DNA of 64,000 bases from Vibrio neonatus (GTDB taxonomy: Bacteria; Pseudomonadota; Gammaproteobacteria; Enterobacterales; Vibrionaceae), in contig NZ_AP024885.1 in the NCBI RefSeq assembly GCF_024346975.1, positions 1,240,001 through 1,304,000 on the forward strand. Reading direction: 5' to 3'. The translations under genes were made by a program, and so were the position numbers. Below the pieces are notes generated by a model. It searched no databases and was not told the DNA's origin. It saw only the letters and a list, made by a program, of their open reading frames with translations. Shown here piece by piece: positions 56,746-64,000 of this stretch. The first letter of the stretch is position 1. Each line of letters begins with the position of its first letter.

Positions 56746-58347
56746 ATGAACTTAACGTACGTGATATTTGGCTTAGTGTTAGTGATTGCCTGCGCAATAT
56801 CGTATTGGCTGGCTAATCGCACGCAAGCACAGCTGAAATTGGAGCTTGAGCTTGCCAATGCTGAACTGGCAAACCAAACCGAATTTGCCAAGGCGTATCA
56901 GCAAAAGTTGCAACAAGCACAAGAAGAAAATGGCGATTTGGAAGTGCGCTGTGCACAACTGGGCTCAGAAATGCAGGCACTGCGCGTGTCAGAGCATTCT
57001 TATCGTAAGCAGTTAACCGAAAAAGAGCATATGCTGCGTCAAGCTACGCAAGCTCTAGGGCAAGCCCAAGTCGCGGAAAGCTCGGCAAGCGCAAGTTTAA
57101 AAGCGAAACACGAACAGCTACTGGCGCAAAGTGAGCGTGCGTTAGCCCTGAATAACGAACTGAAAGAGCTCAATGAGAAGTACTCGATCGCAAGCGGAAA
57201 AATTGCTGAACTGCATACCGAAATGGATACTAAAGAGGTGCATTTCAAAGCGCAAATTGAGCTGTTAAAAGAGAATAAACAAGAACTAAGTAAAGAGTTT
57301 GAACGTTTAGCCAATGAGATTCTAGAGCGTAAAGGAAAGGCGTTTAAAGAGCTAAATACTGAGAGCATGAGCTCAATTTTAAATCCGATTCATCAAGAGC
57401 TTAGAGGCTTTAAAAATAAAGTTGAAGATATTCACAGCAAAGAAAGTGAACAGCGTGTTCAGCTTCGCACTGAATTGCAGAACCTACAAAAGCTCAACCG
57501 CGAGATCACCGACCAAGCCGATAAACTGACTACTGCTTTAAAAGGCGAGAAGAAAGTGCAGGGCAACTGGGGTGAGTTGATGCTAGAAAATGTATTGGAC
57601 AACTCAGGGCTTAGATTAGGCACAGATTACAAACGTGAAGTGAGTATAGATAGCGAAGAAGGGCGCTTTAGACCCGATGCCATTGTTTACCTTCCGCAGA
57701 AGAAGCATTTGGTTATTGATGCCAAAACATCACTGAACGCTTATACAAGATATGTGAATTCGGAAGATGTGGCAGAGCGAGAAATCGCACTGCGTGAACA
57801 TGCCAGCGCAGTACGCGATCGTATTAATGAGCTATCGGCCAAGGAATACAGTAAATTGCCCGGTATTAACTCACCGGAAGTGGTGGTGATGTTTATTCCA
57901 ATTGAATCGGCTTATGTTGAAGCGCTGAAAGCCGATCCCAACCTGTTCCAATCGGCATTGGAGAAAAATATTTTAGTGGCAACACCGACCACGCTACTGA
58001 CCAGTTTAAACATAGTTCGTCAGTTGTGGCGCTTTGAAGAGCAAAACAAACACACCGCTGAATTGGCTAACCGCGCCGAGAAGTTTTACACCAAGCTGAA
58101 TACTTTTTTGAACTCTATGGAAGGTGTCGGCAAGCAACTTGATAAAGCCAAAGAGACTTATGACCGAGCGTTGGGGCAGTTACATACGGGTAAAGGCAAT
58201 TTAATCAAACAAGCGTCCGAGTTTAAAGAACTAGGGGTTGCCGTGACCCGTGAATTGCCGAGCGAGTTGGTAGAAAAAGCTAATTTAGAGCTTGAGTATC
58301 ACACGCCAAGCCCTGATTTTACTGTGATTGAGCATAAGCAAGGTTAA
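56746..58347 (+). CDS. rmuC: DNA recombination protein RmuC
   Basis: 533 aa from ATG 56746 (AAGGA upstream; the TTG at 56728 is inside the leader). One N-terminal membrane helix (LTYVIFGLVLVIACAISYWL), a coiled coil from ~40 to 250, then the PD-(D/E)xK-like RmuC nuclease domain with QGNWGELMLENVLDNSGL, FRPDAIVYLP and LVIDAKTSLNAY. Limits inversion rearrangements in E. coli. Its neighbour is an ssb gene. Confidence 0.95.
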   Translation: MNLTYVIFGLVLVIACAISYWLANRTQAQLKLELELANAELANQTEFAKAYQQKLQQAQEENGDLEVRCAQLGSEMQALRVSEHSYRKQLTEKEHMLRQATQALGQAQVAESSASASLKAKHEQLLAQSERALALNNELKELNEKYSIASGKIAELHTEMDTKEVHFKAQIELLKENKQELSKEFERLANEILERKGKAFKELNTESMSSILNPIHQELRGFKNKVEDIHSKESEQRVQLRTELQNLQKLNREITDQADKLTTALKGEKKVQGNWGELMLENVLDNSGLRLGTDYKREVSIDSEEGRFRPDAIVYLPQKKHLVIDAKTSLNAYTRYVNSEDVAEREIALREHASAVRDRINELSAKEYSKLPGINSPEVVVMFIPIESAYVEALKADPNLFQSALEKNILVATPTTLLTSLNIVRQLWRFEEQNKHTAELANRAEKFYTKLNTFLNSMEGVGKQLDKAKETYDRALGQLHTGKGNLIKQASEFKELGVAVTRELPSELVEKANLELEYHTPSPDFTVIEHKQG

Positions 58348-58462
58348 GCGTTGTAATAAGAACTGCAATGGCAAAATGTAACCAGCACTATACTAAAAGC
58401 TATTGTCTATGAAGCGGTAGCAGTCACCCATATTGGGTAAATGAAACGTTTAAGGAATCAAA

Positions 58463-58924
58463 ATGGCATCACGCGGCGTAAATAAAGTCATCATTTTAGG
58501 TAATCTAGGTACAGACCCAGAGCTAAGACACTTTGCTAATGGCAATGCTGTCGCTAACTTTACTGTAGCAACCTCTGAAACTTGGCAAGACAAAGCTACT
58601 GGTCAGCAACGCGAAAAAACCGAGTGGCACCGCATTTCGGTAATGGGAAAACTAGCTGAAATTGCTGGAAATCACCTGCGAAAAGGCTCACAAGTGTATA
58701 TTGAAGGTCAGTTGCAAACTCGTAAATGGCAAGACAAATCGGGCCAAGAACGTTACACAACTGAAATTGTGGTACAAGGCTTCAACGGCACAATGCAAAT
58801 GTTGGGCTCTCGCCAGCAAGGCGAATCAAGTCAACACTCACCAAACCAACCACAACAAAACACTTCTAGTAACCAAGGTCAGTTCACACCAAACTCAGAC
58901 GATTACGACGATATCCCGTTCTAG
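58463..58924 (+). CDS. ssb: Single-stranded DNA-binding protein (short form)
   Basis: 153 aa, shorter than the ~175-180 aa main SSB of gamma-proteobacteria. OB fold ([47 protein letters not shown]), a short Gln/Asn/Ser-rich linker and the acidic tip DDIPF that recruits SbcB, RecQ and others. The main ssb normally sits next to uvrA, so this may be a second paralogue (inference). Stop 4 nt before repeat R9. Confidence 0.93.
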   Translation: MASRGVNKVIILGNLGTDPELRHFANGNAVANFTVATSETWQDKATGQQREKTEWHRISVMGKLAEIAGNHLRKGSQVYIEGQLQTRKWQDKSGQERYTTEIVVQGFNGTMQMLGSRQQGESSQHSPNQPQQNTSSNQGQFTPNSDDYDDIPF

Positions 58925-58928
58925 GTAG

Positions 58929-58994
58929 TGCGGGGTCAGGTCTTGAAATTTGCATGCCGCAAGCGGTATGCAAATTTCAAGACCTGACCCCGCA
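58929..58994. repeat. GGGGTCAGGTC repeat, copy R9
   Basis: Complementary 26-nt arms around a central mini-hairpin CCGC-AA-GCGG. Lies between convergent ssb and aldolase genes, within 4 nt of each stop codon; probable bidirectional terminator. Confidence 0.95.
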
Positions 58995-58998
58995 ATTG

Positions 58999-60072
58999 CT
59001 ACGCTTTCGCGTTTAACCAATCTAAAATGGAGAGTATGCGTTGGTCGGTTAGGTTTAGTAGGGTGTCGCCTACGTAGATTTCGACCAGTGTTTGGTTTGG
59101 ATGTCCGGTGACTTGTGGGAAACCTAGCCAAACTTTTTCTTCTATTGCCAAGTCGTCGCGTATTTGTAGCGCTGTTTTTTGATCAAACGGCAAGATCAGA
59201 TGCAGCATATTTGCTTGTGGTTGGCTTGGGCTTAAAGTGAATTTTGGATAGCGAGCAATCAAAGAGTACAGCTGTTTAGTGCGTTCAAATAACGCGGGCA
59301 TTTGTGCCAGTCTTTGGTCAAATTGCATGGCTGCTGAGACAACATAAGGGCTACGGTGAATTACATTGCCCCCTTGTCGCTGCATCCAGCGACTCGCTCG
59401 TTTAATAAATGCTTGATCGCCAAGCAAGATTGCGCCGCCTAATCCACCCAGTCCTTTGTATAAAGAGACGTAAGCGGTATCAAAACCTGCGCTAATTTCG
59501 TGATAAGGTTTTTGATAGTAAGCGGCGGACTCCCAAAGTCTTGCGCCATCCATATGTAGGTGAATGTTGTTGTTTTGGCAATGATTCTTAATTTTTTCTA
59601 GCTCTTGCCACTCAAGCAGTTGTCCACCAATTTCGCGCATTGGCAATTCGTACAATACCGCGGCTAATTCATCTGGGCAGTTTTCAAGGTCGTCAACAGT
59701 CCAAGGTTGGTATCGATTACCCAGCGGAGCAACAGTAAAGCGTTGTTGCAGTTGGTAGTTTTGATTTTCATGGCGCACGATATGGCTGCTTTCATGCATG
59801 CCCACTAATGGGTTGCGTTTGCTTCGACAAACAAGATCCAATGCAGTGACTTGCGCAAGGGTGCCAGTCATGACAAACAATCCCGCTTCATAACCTAATA
59901 GCTTGGCCACTTTCTGTTCAAAGCTCTGAATCAGCTCTCCCGTGCCATAAACATCGTGCTCAATGTTGTTTTCTTCACACCATGTTGCCATTTGTGCGTA
60001 CATTTCGGCCGGCGTTGGATCGCGGTGACCATAAAGAATGGTGTCGCATTGATTACGTAGATTTTGTGTCAT
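58999..60072 (-). CDS. Threonine-aldolase-like PLP enzyme (beta-eliminating lyase fold)
   Basis: 357 aa from ATG 60072 (AAGGA 9 nt upstream). An in-frame start at 60141 would add 23 residues encoded largely by repeat R10 and is rejected. Low-specificity L-threonine aldolase/beta-eliminating lyase fold: DVYGTGELIQSFEQKVAKLLG, HMDGARLWE (Asp for the PLP ring), SLYKGLGG (Schiff-base Lys). Likely cleaves threonine or another beta-hydroxy amino acid to glycine. Confidence 0.88.
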   Translation of the reverse strand: MTQNLRNQCDTILYGHRDPTPAEMYAQMATWCEENNIEHDVYGTGELIQSFEQKVAKLLGYEAGLFVMTGTLAQVTALDLVCRSKRNPLVGMHESSHIVRHENQNYQLQQRFTVAPLGNRYQPWTVDDLENCPDELAAVLYELPMREIGGQLLEWQELEKIKNHCQNNNIHLHMDGARLWESAAYYQKPYHEISAGFDTAYVSLYKGLGGLGGAILLGDQAFIKRASRWMQRQGGNVIHRSPYVVSAAMQFDQRLAQMPALFERTKQLYSLIARYPKFTLSPSQPQANMLHLILPFDQKTALQIRDDLAIEEKVWLGFPQVTGHPNQTLVEIYVGDTLLNLTDQRILSILDWLNAKA

Positions 60073-60100
60073 GGAAACAATCCTTTGCTTGTGATGGGAT

Positions 60101-60163
60101 GGGGTCAGGTCTTGAAATTTGCATCGCCAAAGGCGATGCAAATTTCAAGACCTGACCCCGCAA
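60101..60163. repeat. GGGGTCAGGTC repeat, copy R10
   Basis: Complementary arms around a central mini-hairpin CGCC-AAA-GGCG, different in sequence from R9 but equally paired. It lies 28 nt upstream of the aldolase start and 3 nt downstream of the sgrR stop, so it would terminate sgrR and separate the two same-strand genes. Confidence 0.95.
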
Positions 60164-60166
60164 TAA

Positions 60167-61810
60167 TTATGTTCGGTGATCGAACCAAATTGTAGAGAGG
60201 TTCATGAAGCCTAAGCCGTTGACATCTGTGCCTCTTAGGCTTTGATGGCTTTTGAATGAAATGGATTTTGTCCAAAGTGGGACAATTCTGTTTTGCTCTA
60301 TATAGCGGCGTTCTAGTTGCGCCAATATATCTTGAATATTGTCACTTTTTTGCACCTCAGACTGCCATTGCTGACGTTTAAAAGGTGTCAGTAAATTCAC
60401 TGCAGGCTCACTCAATAGCATCCAGTAGTAATGATCTAATATCGAATCTTGGCCGACAAGGAAATCATTGATCCACAATTCAGCTTTACTGAGTTCTTCA
60501 ACATACTCAATTTGCACCCCAAGTTCTGTGAAACGATGCCACATATGGTGAAAATCTTGGTGATTGTGCGCCAAGATCTTGATGGAATGTGGCAGGGCAA
60601 CTTTTAACTCTGAGTCATTGTCGATAATACAAAGTGGCGTTTTGCTGGGTTGGAATAGGTAACAACACAGATGATGCGTTTCTTGGTAGTGACTGAGCAA
60701 TACCTGACGGCAAACACGCGCAATGGCATTACGGCTGTTGTTGTCCAGTCTGTGGCTCAAACATAAGCTCTTAGTGCCAAGTTGAGAGGTGTGAATGCCT
60801 TCTTGTGCTTGGGACTTAGTATCAAGCTCTTCGTATTCAAACAAATGGCCGATAGAGGTTTTATTAGTTCTGATCACATGCCAAAAATCGGCTTTGCGTA
60901 GAATGCCGTGCTGAGCAAAATACTGGGTGTTCTTTTGCAAACTCCAGTGATCAGTTTTGCGATTTCCCCAGTAATAAGGCCCACTGCCGTATGGATATTC
61001 AGGCTCACTTGGATTTTCTAAAAATATGGCAGCATGAATATCGGCTAAGGTATGCAAAAAAATAGGATCATCATAGTGTAAGGTGATCGAGACCCACTGC
61101 ATGTCAATCTCAATCTCTTTGATGCATTGATAAAGCTCATTGGCTAAAACAGATTCTTCAGTATGCGCAAGTAATGACGATTTAACATGCTCTGGTGATA
61201 GCAATACGCCATTGTGAAAATACACATCGGGACGAATGCGAAAATAATAGGTCAAGCCTTCTTGGTAAAATTGATGCGCAAGATGTGGTTGAAAGGTTTG
61301 TGTGGCATCATCAAATTTTATTAAGGTATCAAATAGCACCGTCACATACATGCCTGCGTGACGATCTTGCATATACATAGGGTGACAAAGGGGCAGGGTA
61401 TACGGTACCAGTGAAACCAGTTCATCAGAGCGGTCGCTACCACTGGATAGCTCCGCTATCCAATCAGGAAGATGCTGTTTAAATACAGTTTGGTACTGAA
61501 ATATATCTGCGTAACGAGAGGCTTCGTTAAGCTCTCCCTTGGCGACGTAATCTTTGATCACATCACACAACACTTCATGAAAAGAGCGTTTCACTTGCAG
61601 CTGAGTTTTAATGCCGCGTCCACGACCGGGTATCCAATCTATCCAACCTAACTCTCGCAGGTTTTTCATGGTTTTCGCGACATTTCGTGTCGAACACGAC
61701 ATAACTTGCGCCAATGTTTGGCTATCTACGACGGTAGATTCTGTGCCGAAAAATCGATCCAGTTGTTTAAGACGGTTCAGATGGATAGTGCTACTGGTTT
61801 TTTCGGTCAT
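60167..61810 (-). CDS. sgrR: SgrR-family transcriptional regulator
   Basis: 547 aa. N-terminal winged helix-turn-helix (QTLAQVMSCSTRNVAKTMKNLRELGWIDW) then a long solute-binding-protein-like domain (SBP_bac_5; RIRPDVYFHNGVLLSPEHV). In E. coli SgrR activates the sRNA SgrS under glucose-phosphate stress. I found no SgrS-like RNA in the 115-bp spacer upstream, so the target may differ. Followed by repeat R10. Confidence 0.9.
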   Translation of the reverse strand: MTEKTSSTIHLNRLKQLDRFFGTESTVVDSQTLAQVMSCSTRNVAKTMKNLRELGWIDWIPGRGRGIKTQLQVKRSFHEVLCDVIKDYVAKGELNEASRYADIFQYQTVFKQHLPDWIAELSSGSDRSDELVSLVPYTLPLCHPMYMQDRHAGMYVTVLFDTLIKFDDATQTFQPHLAHQFYQEGLTYYFRIRPDVYFHNGVLLSPEHVKSSLLAHTEESVLANELYQCIKEIEIDMQWVSITLHYDDPIFLHTLADIHAAIFLENPSEPEYPYGSGPYYWGNRKTDHWSLQKNTQYFAQHGILRKADFWHVIRTNKTSIGHLFEYEELDTKSQAQEGIHTSQLGTKSLCLSHRLDNNSRNAIARVCRQVLLSHYQETHHLCCYLFQPSKTPLCIIDNDSELKVALPHSIKILAHNHQDFHHMWHRFTELGVQIEYVEELSKAELWINDFLVGQDSILDHYYWMLLSEPAVNLLTPFKRQQWQSEVQKSDNIQDILAQLERRYIEQNRIVPLWTKSISFKSHQSLRGTDVNGLGFMNLSTIWFDHRT

Positions 61811-61925
61811 TATTACTAACTTAAGGTGAACAAAAAAGATGAACTATTAAACAATAGTTCATCTATTATTAAGGTCAACACATCTTGTATTGCCGGAACT
61901 GATTTATCGCGTTATTTACTAACGA

Positions 61926-62612
61926 TTAATCGTTCTTTGGTCTCCAGCTCAACGCACTTGCGATACTACCTACTACGATAGTGTCACGTTGCGCTTCAGT
62001 TAGCTCAGGAAGCATTTGAATGCTGATTGAACCATTAGCTTGTGTTGCAGCCACTTCTTTTCCGTCAATTTTGAAGCTGTAACCTAGAGGCTCACCGGCT
62101 TCAAATGCAGAACCTTGCGCTTTTTTAACCGCAGCAAGTTGAATTTTAACGCCGTCTACGCTTACAAAGCCTTCTTCTTTGCTTGCGCCCATTAAGCTGT
62201 GTTCTTCAGTGATTTCGTAAGAACCTACGGCTTTTCCGTCTTCTGTGATATCACATTTGAATGGTTGGCTACCTGAAAAATCAATGCCGCCCAAGCTTAG
62301 GTTAGACTGTTCACCAGTACATTGAAGTTTCCAGTGTTTATCTGTTTTGCTATCAAGCTCAGCCATCATGCCGCCTTTGCTTGAACCAACAACACCAAAC
62401 CAGCTAGATTTTGATGAATCACGAGTAAAGTGACCACTATATTGTTCAGCTACTTTAAATGAACCTTCGTCGCCGAAGCCGCCAAATTTACCGTCAACAG
62501 TGACAGGAAGAACTGGCTGTGCATTGACTGCGTCTGACTTAACCATAATCGCAGTAGAGGCACAACCAAACAGGCTGCTTGCTACAAGTAGACCTAACGT
62601 TAACTTTTTCAT
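61926..62612 (-). CDS. Hypothetical lipoprotein
   Basis: 228 aa. Signal MKKLTLGLLVASSLFGC with lipobox SLFGC and Ala at +2, so probably outer membrane. The mature part is Gly/Ser-rich and looks beta-rich (KFGGFGDEGSFKVAEQYSGHF, LSLGGIDFSGSQPFKCDI, two Cys that could pair). No domain recognised. Vibrio-type conserved lipoprotein by appearance. Confidence 0.8.
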   Translation of the reverse strand: MKKLTLGLLVASSLFGCASTAIMVKSDAVNAQPVLPVTVDGKFGGFGDEGSFKVAEQYSGHFTRDSSKSSWFGVVGSSKGGMMAELDSKTDKHWKLQCTGEQSNLSLGGIDFSGSQPFKCDITEDGKAVGSYEITEEHSLMGASKEEGFVSVDGVKIQLAAVKKAQGSAFEAGEPLGYSFKIDGKEVAATQANGSISIQMLPELTEAQRDTIVVGSIASALSWRPKND

Positions 62613-63108
62613 AGTGTTCCTTATATTCTATTGATGGTTGAACTATATGAAACGAACGTTAATAAAAAGAGGAAGAGTCCGTGCAATTTAGTTCTGGTTT
62701 TAAATTGAGCAACTTTTGCGAAATAGAGGGGAAGGTCTCAGACTTATGCTGAGATTTGCTCTCTAGAAATCGACATTTTTACGTAAGCCCTTTATATAAA
62801 GGCAAATGTAGACAAACGGAAGGGAACAGTCGTGTGACTAAAATGCGAGAAACGCCATTCTGTATAGCTTGTGAAAGGCTTACACAGCTTGCTATATCGT
62901 CAATATTGAAAGCAATGTTTGAGCATATGTCATCATATGACAAAGGACAGAATCCACGAAGGCTCGCCCTATAAGGGGTTACCTTAATTCAACCAGTTTT
63001 ATATGTGTCGAGGAAATAAAAGTGGAACTGTGGCAATGACACTGTTCGCTTTTTAAGTGTGATTTCGGTCGTATACTTTTTTGCATTGAAGTTATAGGAG
63101 AAATCACA
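62613..63108. other. Divergent spacer between lipoprotein and OMP genes
   Basis: About 495 bp. A 72-codon frame at 62756-62974 has no ribosome site or plausible composition and is rejected. Seen: a small hairpin TCTCAG / CTGAGA (62737-62754), a palindrome CCTTTATATAAAGG (62789-62802) and CATATG-TCAT-CATATG (62925-62940). A small RNA is possible but not shown. Confidence 0.45.
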
Positions 63109-63690
63109 ATGAAAAATTTCAAGTGGGCTATTTTAGGTGTTGCGTTAGTAGCGGGCTATGCAAGTGCAAGCGAAGCGAATACAACAAGTTCTGAGGCTGG
63201 CTTTTTCTCTGGTATCACGATTGGTGGGGGTTACGCCAGTGACAGCAATGTGCAAGGCCATACTCTAAATGGTTACTCTGCTTACTCTCGCGGCTTTTTA
63301 GTACCTTCACTAAAAGATTATTTATTTACAGATTTCCGTTGGTCTCATACGACTAGTGATAATGAAGCTCCAACAGTTTCAGGTCAAAACTTTAGTGCAG
63401 TCACCTTTACTAAATATGACTTAGAACGTTATCAAGCAAACATCGGTGTTGATTACCCGTTTCACGCAACGCAAAGTATTACTATTAAACCTTACCTAAC
63501 AGCAGGTTGGGCGTGGGATACACTGGAAATTGCTTCTCAAAAAGATCATGACAACGGTATGGTTGGCGCATTGGGTCTCGAAACTCAATTTGGTCAACAT
63601 GTGGTGACAAATCTAGGTTACTCAGAGCAATTCTCTGGTGATTTGAAAGCAAATCAATTCATGCTTGATGTCGGTTACAAGTTCAAATAA
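63109..63690 (+). CDS. Outer-membrane beta-barrel protein
   Basis: 193 aa. Signal peptide to about residue 21 (ASA). The mature chain alternates polar and hydrophobic residues in strands (ITIGGGYASDSNVQGH, FLVPSLKDYLFTDFRWSH, QANIGVDYPFHAT, IKPYLTAGWAWDTLEI, VTNLGYSEQFSG) and ends LDVGYKFK with Phe next to the last residue, as in 8-strand barrels. Function unknown. AGGAG precedes the ATG; a strong terminator follows. Confidence 0.83.
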   Translation: MKNFKWAILGVALVAGYASASEANTTSSEAGFFSGITIGGGYASDSNVQGHTLNGYSAYSRGFLVPSLKDYLFTDFRWSHTTSDNEAPTVSGQNFSAVTFTKYDLERYQANIGVDYPFHATQSITIKPYLTAGWAWDTLEIASQKDHDNGMVGALGLETQFGQHVVTNLGYSEQFSGDLKANQFMLDVGYKFK

Positions 63691-63724
63691 CCGCTCGTTT
63701 TAAGCCTGAAATAACAAAATTTAC

Positions 63725-63760
63725 AGCCCCCAAATACTGAGGTATTTGGGGGCTTTTCTA
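63725..63760 (+). terminator. Intrinsic terminator after the OMP gene
   Basis: Perfect 13-bp stem (63725-63737 with 63742-63754), loop TGAG, T-run; 35 nt after the stop. Confidence 0.93.
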
Positions 63761-63970
63761 TATTGTGCGTTTTTGTGGCATGTAACCTGTAGGGAATCGA
63801 TTAACGATTGAGAAGCGTTAGCGGGTCATTTATTATCTAAAATTAGCCAATACTGCAATCGTACTTAGAACTTGTATTTTTCAGCCCGTATTTAAGTCTC
63901 AGTTACGTTTGTTGCTATCGGCCCTGATAAGGACATCTGGCACTTAAACCACTCTTACTCGTTGGTCTTA

Positions 63971-64000
63971 ATGAAAATATTGCACACCTCTGATTGGCAT
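63971..64000 (+). CDS. sbcD: SbcD-type exonuclease subunit, first 10 codons (runs off the window)
   Basis: ATG followed by KILHTSDWH, the invariant N-terminus of SbcD/Mre11 nucleases, in which the D and H bind the catalytic metals. Only this start is visible; the preceding Shine-Dalgarno is weak. With SbcC it would cut DNA hairpins, notable in a chromosome rich in perfect palindromes. Confidence 0.75.
   Translation, partial: MKILHTSDWH

Noticed and set aside
60073..60141. 23-residue N-terminal extension of the aldolase-like protein
   Set aside because: Encoded mainly by repeat R10; the ATG at 60072 has a good ribosome site and the family start.
61811..61925. SgrS sRNA next to sgrR
   Set aside because: The 115-bp spacer shows no terminator-type hairpin or ptsG-pairing segment I can recognise.
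62756..62974. 72-codon frame upstream of the OMP gene
   Set aside because: No ribosome site, unlikely composition; crosses several small palindromes.

Overview
The window is a piece of a Vibrionaceae chromosome, almost certainly Vibrio. The housekeeping genes are of gamma-proteobacterial type (thrS-infC-rpmI-rplT, pheST, ihfA, purT, cdd, sbcB, astE, glgC, rmuC, ssb, sgrR). An integron-integrase remnant beside rplT marks the place where Vibrio sedentary (super)integrons normally sit. The window opens inside ydiJ and closes on the first ten codons of an sbcD-like gene. No rRNA, tRNA or CRISPR array was seen.

Layout. 0-7.5 kb: ydiJ, a DUF3581 gene with a duplicated 3' end, and the thrS-infC-rpmI-rplT operon, with a tRNA-like thrS operator and an ATT start for infC. 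7.5-10 kb: LysR regulator, acetyltransferase, sulfurtransferase. 10.1-17.6 kb: a decayed mini-integron. It has a truncated intI with an intact LexA box, an attI/cassette junction, four cassettes (GIY-YIG nuclease-like, two HEPN-like proteins, GNAT) and attC sites. One attC holds an IS1111-type element that is itself split by an IS3 element; a second attC is split by another IS3 element. 17.8-25.5 kb: YadA-like protein, PQQ sugar dehydrogenase, pheST, DEAD-box helicase, YwbE. 25.5-29 kb: small genes and a second, more eroded integron relic in the opposite orientation (stop-riddled intI, two-gene cassette, attC-like site). 29-33.8 kb: HlyD/DUF2955/MarR efflux operon and a divergent TetR/metallo-hydrolase pair sharing a perfect palindrome. 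33.8-37.6 kb: six single-gene units (DNA methyltransferase, DUF2000, GNAT-like, ASCH, SAM methyltransferase, GST), nearly all punctuated by one palindromic repeat. 37.6-64 kb: mostly core genes, including a pullulanase lipoprotein, ihfA, purT (PurR box), cdd, yohJK, sbcB, astE, glgC (two CRP-like sites), MATE pump, nucleotide-salvage deaminases, WYL regulator, rmuC, a short ssb, a threonine-aldolase-like enzyme, sgrR and envelope proteins.

Three themes stand out. First, two integron relics face each other and lie on either side of pheST; together with accessory genes they have pulled apart the ancestral rplT-pheST-ihfA order. Second, a repeat family built on a roughly 23-26 nt arm (GGGGTCAGGTC...TTTGCA) occurs at ten loci, nearly always within a few bases of a stop codon. 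It supplies the last residues and stop codon of two proteins and brackets an ectopic duplication. Third, many regulatory sites can be read directly: thrS operator, LexA box, PurR box, CRP-like sites, TetR and MarR palindromes, and several clear terminators.
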